DNA of 64,000 nucleotides from Xylaria sp. FL1777 (Eukaryota > Ascomycota > Sordariomycetes > Xylariales > Xylariaceae), in assembly GCA_022578965.1 (NCBI GenBank), contig MU400675.1, positions 1 to 64,000 of the forward strand, in the 5' to 3' direction. The notes under the pieces were generated by a model that did no database searches, had not been told where the DNA came from, and worked only from the letters and a program-made list of their open reading frames with translations. A program made the translations under genes and the position numbers. Below, piece by piece: positions 50,741 to 61,850 of this stretch. How positions within the stretch are numbered: the stretch's first letter is position 1; each line of letters begins with the position of its first letter.

Positions 50741-51191
50741 GCAAGGTTTTTATTTAGCTTATATAGTTTACTTATAATTATAAAAGTTAAAAAACTATAA
50801 AGCAGTATAATAAGCTATAAAGATTTTATATAGTAAACTAAATAGGTATTTTATAGAAAACATTATATTTGCTAGATCTTTTCAAGTTATTAAAAAGATT
50901 AAACGGTTAGCGTACAAACTTAAGTTTCTAGTTTATTTTAAGATATATAATGTTATTTCTGTAGATTATTTTAAACTTATATTTTTTATAAATTATTTCG
51001 GAAAATACTTTTTATACGCTAGCAAAATTTATTTAGAATTATATACTAAGAGGATTATTAATAAAAATTACGAAAAACACAAGTATTTTTTTGAGTATAT
51101 TAGTTTGGGCCTTAAATATTATAAATGGGTTACTTTTGCAAAATTAAAGGAGAAAGCTAAAAAATTGCTAACGAATTACAAACAAAAGTAA
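50741..51191 (+). pseudogene. Gypsy integrase C-terminus with chromodomain-like end, stop-free
   Basis: From 50,814 to the TAA at 51,189-51,191 one frame runs 125 codons with no stop; two TAA precede it and fit Trp codons of a V-W-x-x-x-x-N-I-K-T block. ILYSKLNRYF matches R-P-S-x-K-L-D-x-x-F, ARSFQVIKKIKRLAYKLKF matches G-P-F-x-V-x-x-x-x-x-x-x-A-Y-x-L-x-L, and FKIYNVISVDYFKL matches I-H-x-V-x-x-V-x-x-L. The last part (YFFEYISLGLKYYKWVTF then AKLKEKAKKLLTNYKQK) fits a chromodomain, Y-L-V-K-W-x-G-Y-x-x-x-x-x-T-W-E ... L-x-x-A-x-x-L-x-x-Y. These are typical of Ty3/Gypsy chromoviruses. TpC-containing codons survive here. It may be the 3' end of the 43.6 kb element or of another copy. Confidence 0.75.
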
Positions 51192-52526
51192 ACAAAAAGC
51201 TACTATTAAAAGCACTTTAATGCATATATTAATATTAAGCATATATTAATATAAAAGATAAATTAGCAGTTAAACTAAGATATTAAAATTAAGCATTTTA
51301 GTGCATATATATTAATAGCTAATAAAATAAGCTAATAATAAAAAATATACTTTAAAAAATAAGTTAAAGTTAAGTATGTTTTTATATATTTTGTAAAACT
51401 TTGCATTTTATTAACCTATAATATAATAATAACATTTGTAGATTTAACAAGAAAGTTTAAAAGCTTTTTGCAACTTATTTTTTTGTTTTTTTTTGGCCGG
51501 CAAAAAGAGATTGCAAAGCTAGGATTTATTATAATTTACTTGCGTGCAAGCTTATTTAATAATGTTTAAAATAGCTAAAGTTTTAGCTTTAATAAAGGAT
51601 TTAATATAGCAATATAGTATAGATTAAGAAAAGTTTAAAAGATTATTTTTTAAAACAAAGGCTTAAGCATTTTTAATAACCTAAAAGCTATAAAATTATA
51701 AATAGCGTTGTTAAAAAGCAAAAGTAAGCACTTAGGTAACCTAGCGAGGTTTATTTAGTATGCTATTAATAAAACGCATAAGATAAGCAAAGTTATATTA
51801 AATAAAGTTAGCTTGCGTAAAGCTATGCAAAGAGTTAAAAAAGAATACTATGCAAAATATATTATAATAAATAACTAAATACTAATAACTGTTAGTATAT
51901 ACTAGCAGAATAATATAAGCGTTTTGATTAAAAACGCTTGCGAGGTAAAAAAAAAAGCTACAGGTTAAAATGTTTAACTTTGTATTTTGCAAAAAAGCAG
52001 AAAAACAAATATAAAATATGTTAAAAAGCAAACAAAAATAAAGTTTAGTTTTTAGCTTATTATTATGCAAAAAGCTTCTTAAAACTTTTAATGTATTAAA
52101 TAAGAAATATTATAGTGCTTTTATATTATGGATTGCAAAAAATATATAAAATAAAAAAAGCTTTTATTAATACGATTTTATAGCGTGCTTTTTTAATTTC
52201 TTAAATAATGCAGCTTTTAATAGGTTATTTTATGTATGTTTATTGCTGTAATAAAAGATAAGTTAACTAAAATAATCTTAGTTATAAGCTTTGCTTAATA
52301 AGTTTTTTTTAAGGTATAATATAACAATTAAACTGCTATTGCTAAATGTAATGCTTAAAACAATTAGTTAGTAGTTTATATATTATTAATTGTTTTTTTT
52401 TGTAGTTTTATTTTATAAAATTGTATTAAACTAGGTTTTAATAGCTATAATTTTAGCAGATTTAAGTTTTAAAATAATTAAGCTGCTAGTTTTAAGAATA
52501 TTAAAAGCAAAAAAACTTATAATAAG

Positions 52527-52685
52527 TAAGTTTAGTAAAATATAACAGTAAAAAGTAAATTAAAGCAGTTAAGTAAGCATTATGTAAGCTTGCTAAAATA
52601 TAACAGTAAAAAGTAAGTTAAAACAGTTAATTTAGCATTATATAAGCTTGCTAAAATATAATAGTAAAAAGTAAGTTAAAGCAAA
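52527..52685. repeat. 58-bp tandem repeat, about 2.8 copies
   Basis: AAAATATAACAGTAAAAAGT begins at 52,537, 52,595 and 52,653, each followed by AARTTAAARCAGTTAA and ending GCTTGCT. Confidence 0.9.
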
Positions 52686-52865
52686 TTATAAATAATTTAT
52701 AAAAAAGAATAGCAAAAGCAGAAATAAAAAACAGTAGTACTAAATATTTACAAAAAAAAAACTATTTTAATTATAAAAACATATAAAAATAATAAGCATA
52801 TATTAAAAATTTATTAATTAGTAATTATAGCAAAAAATATATTATATATATGTTTATAAAACTAT

Positions 52866-52975
52866 TAATAGTTATTATTATTATAATTACCCTTGCTATT
52901 AAAAAAGTTATAGTTATTCTTGCTACTAAAAAAGTTATAGTTATTTTTGCTGCTAAAAAAGAATTTATTATTACT
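52866..52975. repeat. 27-bp tandem repeat, about three copies
   Basis: CTTGCTAYTAAAAAAGTTAT begins at 52,892, 52,919 and (as TTTGCTGCT) 52,946. On the minus strand it reads FFSSKNNYN-like units (52,865-53,047), an artefact or relic of an Asn-rich repeat. Confidence 0.85.
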
Positions 52976-53699
52976 ATTATTATTTAGCGAACTAGAAAAA
53001 ATAAAAAGAAAATAAAAACTAAAAAACTTTAGCTTTATGTTTAGCAAAACAAAATAAGCATACTAATTTAATTCTAGCTAAAAAATATTTGCAGTATTTT
53101 TATAATAAGTTATATTTTTTTACTTGTTTATAACTATTAAAAGCACTATAAAAAAAAAATAGTAAAACTTGCTAGGATTAAATATATAAGTAGATTTAAT
53201 AACAGAATTAATAAAGCATTTAATTAAGTAGTGCTTATAAAATACTAAAATAGTTATAAGATTGTTTTAAGTTATAGTGCTAAAAAGCTATTTATTAATA
53301 AAAAAGCAAGCAGCAAAATTGTTATTATAAGAAGTAGTGCAAATAATATAATTAGTATAATTTTAAAAAAACAAAAGAAGATTTTTTTTAAGAATATTTA
53401 CAAAAGTAAACCTTAGAATATTTAAACTTAGCTAAACATAAGGTTTAAATTAGCTAAAGCTAAAGTTTATTAATATTAATACATAATTAAAAGTATAAAG
53501 ATGTTTTTTTAACAATAGCTTATTAAACAAAAATATAGCACAAGTAATAGTATTAAACGTAGCAAAACACTAAAAAAAGTTTTTAATAAAAATATTTGCT
53601 AAAGCGTTAACTAAAAATAAGCATTAGTAGTAATAAAGCAAAAGCAAAAGGTTTTGCAAAATATATATTAAAGTTAAATAAAAGCGCGCTTTTTTAAAT

Positions 53700-56600
53700 A
53701 AAAAACCGCAAAACTAGCTTTTTAAGCGCTTTACTAAATTTGTACGTAAGCTGCTTTTTTGCTTAATTTTGCTGTTTAAAATTTGCAGCTTTTTAATTTA
53801 GGATTTTTATATTATAATAAAACTTGCTAGCTTATATATATAGCTACGTAGTATTAGCTTTACTAGCTATTTTTTTAAAGGTTTTATAAAAAAAAACAGT
53901 TGTTTTAAAGAATATATAATTTATAAATTAATAGTAAATATTAATTAAGCGTAAAGTGCTAAGCAAATTAACAAAAAGTAGCTTTATAAAAGCGTAGCAC
54001 TTATAAATAGTATGCTTATAAGCATAGTTAAAACATATTTGCTATAAATATAAGCTGCTTTAATTATAATAAATAAAACATTTTAAGCAATAAAAGTTTT
54101 AGAAGTAATATTTGCTAGCTTTATATATATAAACAGCGCTTTTTTTTTAGTAGTAAAAAACGAGCTTAAAGAGCTATTTAATATTAGCTAATGCTTTATA
54201 GAACTAAAAACTGTTTTAAGCTTAAAACAAGCAAACAAAAAACTAAGCAAGCTTAGCATAAATATAAAAAGTAAAGCTAAAGCAAAGATTGCTTAAAAAG
54301 CTATAAAAGCTAGTTTAAACTAAGTTAATAATAATAATGTTAACTTTTGTTTTTTGAACGCTATAACTTATGTATATTTAAACTAGCTTTAAGTATTACT
54401 TAGCAAAGTAAAGCTTTTATATATGCTTGCAAATATTGCTTACTTATGCGTTATATAAAAAAATAATAATAATGGACGCTTTTTTAGCTAGGTTATTATA
54501 GCTTGCAAAAATGCTTTAAATGTTAAATTTAAATAAGCTTAGCATAAGTACGCAAGCTAAACATGCATTAATATTATTAGTAAAGCTTATATTAATAATA
54601 TGCTTATTATTGCTTTGCATATTATAAACAAAAGAAAAGCTTTTTGCGTTTTATAATACTGCTATTTATATAAACTTACGTATATAAGCAATTATAATGT
54701 TATTAAAGTAAATATTATAATAGTTTTAGGAAATTTGCTAAGTTTTATGCATTTAGTTATTATAAAAGATTTAAAAAGCAAATTAAAAAATATTGCTAAT
54801 AAATTAATAGTTAGCATTTAAGTAAGCAAGCTTAATAGCGCTAAAATAAAAAAGCTTAATAGTAAGCGTAGTTTTTTGCTAAAGTGCAAAAAAGTTAAAG
54901 AAGTATAGCTTTTTTTTTTTAGTTAAATATATGTTTTTAGTAAAAACTAAAAAAAGTAATTATTATTTATTACTAAACATAATAGTAATTTTAGCGTTAA
55001 AAAAAATAGTAATAGAAATTAAAGCAAAAGCTTTAATAATTTTAAAAGCTTTATTAATTTATAAAACGTTTAGCTTAACGTATTTAGCAAAAAAGTAATA
55101 AATAAAAAGCATACAAATAAAAATAATAGTTTGCTGCAAAATAAACTAAACAAAAGCTACTATGTTTTTAAAATAACTTTTATAGCTTTATGTTTTTTAA
55201 AACGTAGAATTAGTAACGCAAATATTAAAGTTTTAAAAAATATTGCATATTATATTATTGTTAGTTTTATGCTAAAGCTTTTAAAAAACAACCTAAGTAA
55301 TAAACTAAAGGAAGTTAAAAGCTATAAAAATATACTTATAACGCTTTATAGCAAAGCTTGTAAAGTTATAAACAAGCTTTTTAAAGTTAAGCAAATTAGC
55401 AATTTTGTTTTTTTTAAAAAGAATAGCAGCTTTGCTAGCAAAATAACAGAAAACTTGTAAAACTAAGGCTTTTTTAATAATAAAGTAGTTGCTACTAAAG
55501 TTAACATTAAAAAAAACAAAAAACATTTTATTAGCAATATTGTTAAGCTGCTTATTATTATTAGCTATAATAAGTGCTATAAAATGTTTAAAGAAAGCAT
55601 TATTATTATTATTGTTTAGTTTGCTTGTTTTAAACTAAAAAACGTTAGGTTTAATAAAGGGCAAAGCTTTAAAAAGCAGGTTTATAGGCTTAAAAAAGAA
55701 GTTTTTGCAAAAGAAATTTTAATAATTGCTAGAAATTATTGCTATAGTTTTTTATTAAATACTAGCTTTAGTAATATTTAGTTTATTAAATAACAAAGCA
55801 AGTTTATTAGATTTTTTGTTAGTATAAAAAGCAATGCTTTAATAGTTTTTGTTAGTATAAACTTTAGTATAGCTAGAAAAAAAAAAAATGCTTTAAAAGT
55901 ATAAAATGTTATGCTTTATTAAGTAAAATTATGCAAGCAAACGTTATTAGTTTAAAGCGCTAAAAAGTTAATTTATAGTAGCAAAAGCAGGTTTATTAAA
56001 GCAAAAAAGAAGCTAAGCGGTACTTTATAAAAAAAAAGCTGCAGTATTTTTTTTAAAAGGTAAAAAAACGTTAAAGCATGCTAGCAAAGTATTTTAAATA
56101 TATAGCATAACTTTTATATAAAAAGTTATAATTTTACTGCTACTTAAGCTATTTATAATAAGCTTAAAGCTATATAAAAGCTAAGTATTATTAAAAAAAA
56201 TAAGCTGCTTTTGTTTTTTATATAGCTTGCTAATTAAAGTAATAAAGCAATTTAACTTGTTTTTTGTAAAGCTGTAAAACAAGCAAATAAAGCTAGTTTT
56301 TTGCTATATTTATTATAATATAAGCTTTTTTTTTTAAAAACAAATAGCAAGCTTTATATTAATTTTGCTACTGTTTGTTATAAAGAAAAACTACTATAAA
56401 GCAGCAAAAGCAAGCAAGCTAATAAGCAAGCAATTAAAAATAGCGCTAATGTATTTTTTAAAAGGTACGTTTTAAAACTTTTGTATAATATAGCAAAAAG
56501 CAGAAAAACTAGTAATATTAAAATGCAAAAAGTTTTTAAAGCTAAAGTTAGCAAACTATTGCATTTTTTTAGTAAAGCTAAAAATATTATTTAAGTTAAC

Positions 56601-58560
56601 TATAGTAGCGCTAATAGCATATAACTAAGCAAAAGTAATATTAGTTTAAACAAACTAATATAGTAAGATTTTAAAAATATAGTTTAACTGCTAAAACTTA
56701 TAGGAAAGCTTATTTATAAATTTGTTTTAGTTAAACTTTTTTGCTATAATAATAGTAAGCATAGCAATTTAAACAAAGAGTGCTTTTCTTTAGTTTTTAA
56801 GCTATTTTAGAACTTTAAAAGCTTTAACGTTATATAGTTATATAGCAAACTTTTTTTATTCTTAGAGTATATTTATGTAAATAGTATTGCAAAAAAGGAA
56901 ATTTTGCTAGTAATTAAAAAGCAAAACAAAAGCGTTACGCAAAAATTACTGCAGAACAAATTAAGTTATATGCTTTTAATAAACAGCTAGTAACTTTATG
57001 TTATTATTATTATACTAAAGAAATAAATCTTTAAATGTTATATTTAAGAATTATTCCTACTTTTTGGCAATAATATGCTTATTATTATAATAAATAGTAT
57101 TAAAAACTTATATTATAAAGGCTTGCTTAATATAAACAGTAAAAAGGTTCTTTATATAAGCTTTATTACTAAAAATATATTTTTAAATAGCTTTATAAAA
57201 TTGCTATAAGTTAATATTGCTTAAAGGTATAGCAAAAGAAAAGTATTTTATGTTGTATAGCTATATGCTAATATAATTATTAATGCATAAAAAGATTAAC
57301 TAGTTTTTAAAAAACATAAAAACAAAAAGCTAATAGTAGTTATATAGCGTGCTGTTTATTTAAATAAAATTAAATATAGCAATGCATTAAAACTTTTAGC
57401 GTTTAATAAACGTTAAAATGTTTTTGCTTTACTTAAACTTTTTATAGATTAAGGTAATAAAGCGTGCTAATTATTTATAAATATTTATGAAGATTTTTAG
57501 GTTTTTTTGCTAAGTAATATAAACTTAGCTATTAAAAGAAATATTGTTTAACTTATAAAATATGCTTTTATAAAAGCAGTTATTATAAAATTTTTTATAA
57601 AGATTAAAATTTTTGTTTTTAAACTTTCTTTTAAAAAAGACTTAAGCTTTAAAAGCTTTATAAAGTATAGCTAACAAAGCAAACTACAAAATAATGTAAG
57701 TATTTTTTCGGAAAAAAACAAAGCGTATATATACAAAAGCAACATTAAATAGCTTTTTATGTTTAGCATAAAAGTTAATATAAGCTTACAAATGCTTAAC
57801 GTAGCAATAGTGCTAGCTAGATTTTTTTGCTTATATAACTGCTTTAAAAATAAATATATTAAGGCTATTTTATAGAAAAGCATTTATGCTGCAGTTAGCA
57901 GTAAAAAATTAATGTTGCTTGTTATTAATAACATAAATAATAAAAAAGCTATTAAAAGCTTAAACGTTAATATATGTTTTTGCAAAAACTGTGCTATGCT
58001 TATTTTTAGCATAATAATAACTATAAATAAAGCAATAAAACGTATGCTTTTTATTAGCATTATTTATGTTTATTATAGTATAAAAACCAAATAACTAACT
58101 TTGTTTAAAAGTTATAATATAATTAAATATATAACCTTAAAGAAATGTAAGGTTAAATAAGCAAAAAATACTAGCGTTATTATTTTTTAAAAAAAAACAA
58201 ATAAAATAAAAAAAAGCTATAGTAAAAGTAAAAAAGAAGTAAAAAGCCTTTTGTTAACTTTTTTTGTTAAAGCGTTGTTTTTTATAGTTATATATCTTAA
58301 AGTATATTTTAGAGCTATTTGCTTTAAAAGAAAAAGTGCTATAAATAGCAAAGTTGCTAAAAAGTTTACTTAAACTGTTATAAAAACTAGCATTTAAAGC
58401 GTTAATAAAAGGGTTATTTTAGTTATTAGCAAAGTTATTTTAGTTATTAACAAAAGGGTTATTTTAAGCGTTACTAACGTTATTAAGTAAGTTATTTTAA
58501 GTATTACTAGCGTTACTAGGTTTATTATTGCTATTACTAAATAAGTTATTTTACTTTTTA
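53700..58560 (+). pseudogene. Very long single-frame relic of a large protein, family unknown
   Basis: Frame 3 can be read without losing register from about 53,700 to at least 58,560, about 1,600 codons. Between 53,991 and 58,094 I counted about 66 in-frame stops in 1,368 codons, all TAA or TAG and no TGA; an unstructured sequence of this composition should give about twice that. Long open parts are 55,131-55,460 and 57,912-58,094. Features: NNNNGRFFS near 54,462-54,489; a basic stretch LKKEVFAKEILIIARNYCYS near 55,690-55,750; SKQANKQAIKNSANVFFKRY near 56,410-56,470; ICFCKNCA near 57,975-57,998; a repeat at the end (58,408). It is Lys/Asn/Ile-rich through mutation. I found no polymerase, transposase or helicase motif. 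A subtelomeric helicase-like protein or a large DNA-transposon protein are weak guesses only. Confidence 0.55.
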
Positions 58561-58562
58561 TT
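58408..58562 (+). repeat. Irregular repeat around GTTATTTTAGTTATTA
   Basis: GTTATTTTA recurs near 58,412, 58,434, 58,458, 58,491 and 58,545 with GTTACTAGCGTTACTA-like spacers. In the frame of the upstream relic it reads KRVILVISKVILVINKRVIL, so it is probably its C-terminal repeat. Confidence 0.7.
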
Positions 58563-60999
58563 ACTATTATTATTTTTTTTAATATTAGTTTTTATATAAA
58601 ATAAGTCTAGAATTTAAAAAATATTATTAGCTAAAGCTTTGCAAAGCAGTTTTGTTTGTGCATTAAGCAAAGCTTTAAAAGTAAGATTTTTTAGCAAATA
58701 AATAAGCAGCATATTGCTAAAGCAAATAAAAAAAGCTCTTAAAGCTAACTAAAAAAACGCGCAAAAAGATTTAAGTTTTAATAAAAATGTATTATTATTT
58801 TAATGTTTTTAATAAAAAATTGCATATTAGTACTAAAAAAAACGTTTATAAGCAAATTTATTGCAAGTTATATATTAAGCTTAAAACTTTTTAACTTTAA
58901 GCATATTAATTAAATATTTAAAACTAGTAGCAAAATAAATAAACATATTAAAATTAATTGTTAAGCTTATAATATTACTATTAAAAGAAATAAAGCGATT
59001 ATAATTATTAATTAGTAAGTATGCTAAAGTATATGTAGTATTTAAAGCAAGCTGCAGATTTTTTTGCAAAACTAAATAAAACAAGTAAAGTTATTAATTG
59101 TTGTTTAGCTATATAAAAGTGCTATAAAACATAACAGCATAATTTTTGCAAATAATAATAAGCTTTAACTTAGTTAAAAGATTAGCAAAAAAATTAAACT
59201 GCTTTATGCTTTAAGTAAAATTTATAAGTACTTTACTTAGTAATAAAATATATTGTAGTAATATAGTATAATATAATAAGGAATTTTAAGTAAAATCTAG
59301 TATTATAGTAAAAAAAAAATCAAATTATGGAAAAAAGATGCATTACTTATTAAGAAATAAAAAAGCATAAATTGTAAAAAGCTAGCAAGTAAATTAAGTA
59401 ATATACGATTTAAAGTAATAAGTAATACTTATTATAGCATTTAATGTTTATAAGTTAATTTTAAAGAATAAAGTTTTAAAAGGCAGCAAATAAAAAACTA
59501 AAAAGCGTACAAACAAAAGTATAAAAGTTTACAAAAGTTAAAACAAAGAAAAATAAGCTAATATACTTAAAATAAAAGTAATAAAGTTAAAATGCATAAA
59601 AATTAAGCGTTTAAGGTAAAATAAAAAATATAATATAATAAGTTAATTAAAAAATAGCTATTAAAGTTAAAATAAAACAAGTAAGTATTTAAGTACTTAA
59701 GCAAGTTATAAGTATTAATTTACTTATAATGTTATGCTAAAAGAAAAGATTATTATTTTTTATTTAAAAAAGGATAAAGTTATAATAAAACTTTTAGTAA
59801 ACGTAAACCTTACGTTTGCACTAATAATACTAAACAGCTAATTAAACTGTTATGCTTAAAATAACATAAAATAATAAAAGTAGCATAAGAAAAAAAAAGT
59901 AAAAAAAATAAAATAAAACAAAAATAGTAAACATATATATGTATAGTAAGCAAAAAAAAAGCGTGAATACTTAAATACTTTAGGTAAATAATATATTAAG
60001 CAGTAAAAAAAAAAAAAAAAAAGCATAATAAGTAAATAGTTATTACTTTAAAACTACAAATAGTTTTGCGTTAAGTAAGTAAATTGCTAAATATATTACT
60101 TAGTTATATTTAAAGCAAAAGTAATAAATATGTTATATACTTAAATAATAATTATGTTATAGCAATCGAAATAATTCCTTTATTAAAAGAAAAACAATTT
60201 ACTTTATACTAAGTTTACTATTACATATGTTAACTAAAAGAAAAATAACTTACTTTATACTAAGTTTACTATTATGCTTTAATAAGTGCTTGCAGCATTA
60301 AAATAGCTGCAGGAGTTAAAAAACTAAAATAAGGAAAAAAATTTAATGTTTTAATAAAAATATTATATCTAAATAAAGCTTTTAATTAAAGTAGCTAATT
60401 AATGTTGAATTAATTAAGCAAAAAGAAATAAAACTATATATTAAAGCAAACTTAAATATTATTGCATACTTTTTATACGTTATACTTAAATTAAACAAAA
60501 TAACTATACTTTGTAAATATTACTAGTTAATGTAAATAAAAGTAATAGCGTTTTAAAGTAAAATATATTTTATGTTAAATAATAAAGTTATAAAAAGCTT
60601 ACAAAAAACATAAAAGCACAACATTAGCTAAGCAAACATATTAAATTTAAAAAGGTAAGCAAACTAAGCAAAGCAATATAGCTATAAAGCTAAAATATTT
60701 ATTAATAAAAAAAAGGAACTTATAAGCAATATAAATAAATATGTTAATAAAAAAGAAATAAGCTAAAGCTTTTAAAGTAAAATTTAAACTTATATTTTTA
60801 ACTTTTAATAATAAACTTAAAGCTACGCTTTTGCGAAGTATTAAAAAACGAAAACATTAAGCTTTTAAACGCTAAAATAGCTAAAAAGCTAACTATAATA
60901 AACTAAATTATAGCTAAAAAGCAGTATATAATATTTATAAAACATAGTTTAATAAAAGTTATATTATATTATATAAAACGTATTAAAAAACTTTATTAG
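58561..60999. other. AT-rich RIP-like DNA, no gene recognised
   Basis: The large relic's frame may continue to about 58.9 kb. A minus-strand open frame at 58,881-59,084 lies opposite that continuation and is probably a shadow. The rest (59.1-61 kb) is A-rich with no supported feature; two near-repeats AACTTACTTTATACTAAGTT lie at about 60,197 and 60,247. Confidence 0.5.
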
Positions 61000-61850
61000 C
61001 GTTAATTTTAATTTTTGATTTTGTTTAAATAAGTTTGTTTTAAAGTTATTTATAATTTAGTAAAGCTACTATTGCTAATTATTAAAGAAATAATATTAAG
61101 TAGCAAAAATGTTTATTTGCTATAAAGCATTAATATAAGCAAAGCTAGTATTTTTGTTGTTTTATTTAAACGTAAAACTAAAAATACTATTTAAGCTAAT
61201 AAATAAAATGCCTAGTAAGCAAATATTAAAAAAGCTACTGCTAAGCTATTTAAAATAAGAAATAAAAAGCTAATAAGCGTATATAAAAGCATAAACTTTA
61301 GCTAAGTTAACTTTACAAGTTAGCTTTTTATATTTGTTAGTAAAAGTAAAAAGTTGCCTTTAAGCGTTAAAAATTTTATTCTTTAAAGTGTTAGCTTGAT
61401 TTTTTTGATTAAATATTTTTTTCTAGTTTTGTGCAACTAAATATATATTAAAAGCAAGCTGTTTTACAAACGTAGCGCTATAAGCTTGTTTTTTTTTTAC
61501 TTTAAGGTTTAGTTTTTTAAGTAAAAATAATGCATTTATAATCTTTGTTTAAAAAAAAAAAAAATTAGCAGTTTTTTAAGTTTTTTGCTAAACAAAAACG
61601 TTAATTATGTTTTATTACACGTTTATTTTTATACAGCACTGCGTTTTTTTATGTGCTAGCTAAAGTTAACGCTATTGTTTTTTATTATACTAATACTGCT
61701 TGTTTTTTTTTTTTTTTAATGCTAATATATAGCTGCTGCTTTTTTGTTTTAGCGCTTATGTATAGCTGCTTTTTTTACTTCGTAAGCTTGCTAAGATCTT
61801 TTGTTAGCTATTTTTTAATAAAGCTGCTTAAGTTTTAACATATATTTATT
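61000..61850 (+). pseudogene. Degenerate ORF of unknown family
   Basis: A plus-strand frame from about 61,100 reads with moderate numbers of TAA/TAG, including LNVKLKILFKLINKMPSKQI (61,168-61,227) and a Trp-like cluster near 61,395-61,415 where two TGA occur, rare here and fitting TGG decay. A hydrophobic 61-codon open frame (61,653-61,838) follows; it is Phe/Leu/Cys-rich and could be chance or a membrane-like tail. No family motif was recognised. Confidence 0.3.

Larger units (their letters stand above)
51192..53639. other. AT-rich RIP-like DNA, no gene recognised
   Basis: Includes the 3' side of the Gypsy fragment, where a long terminal repeat might be expected; none was recognised. GGCCGGC at 51,495 is a rare GC patch. 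Two tandem repeats (52,527 and 52,866) are listed separately. The minus-strand open frame at 51,882-52,070 has no recognised domain. Confidence 0.5.

Noticed and set aside
55305..55526. 73-codon minus-strand frame
   Set aside because: It overlaps the open plus-strand part (55,131-55,460) of the large relic and is its shadow; 57,671-57,883 on the minus strand is the same case.
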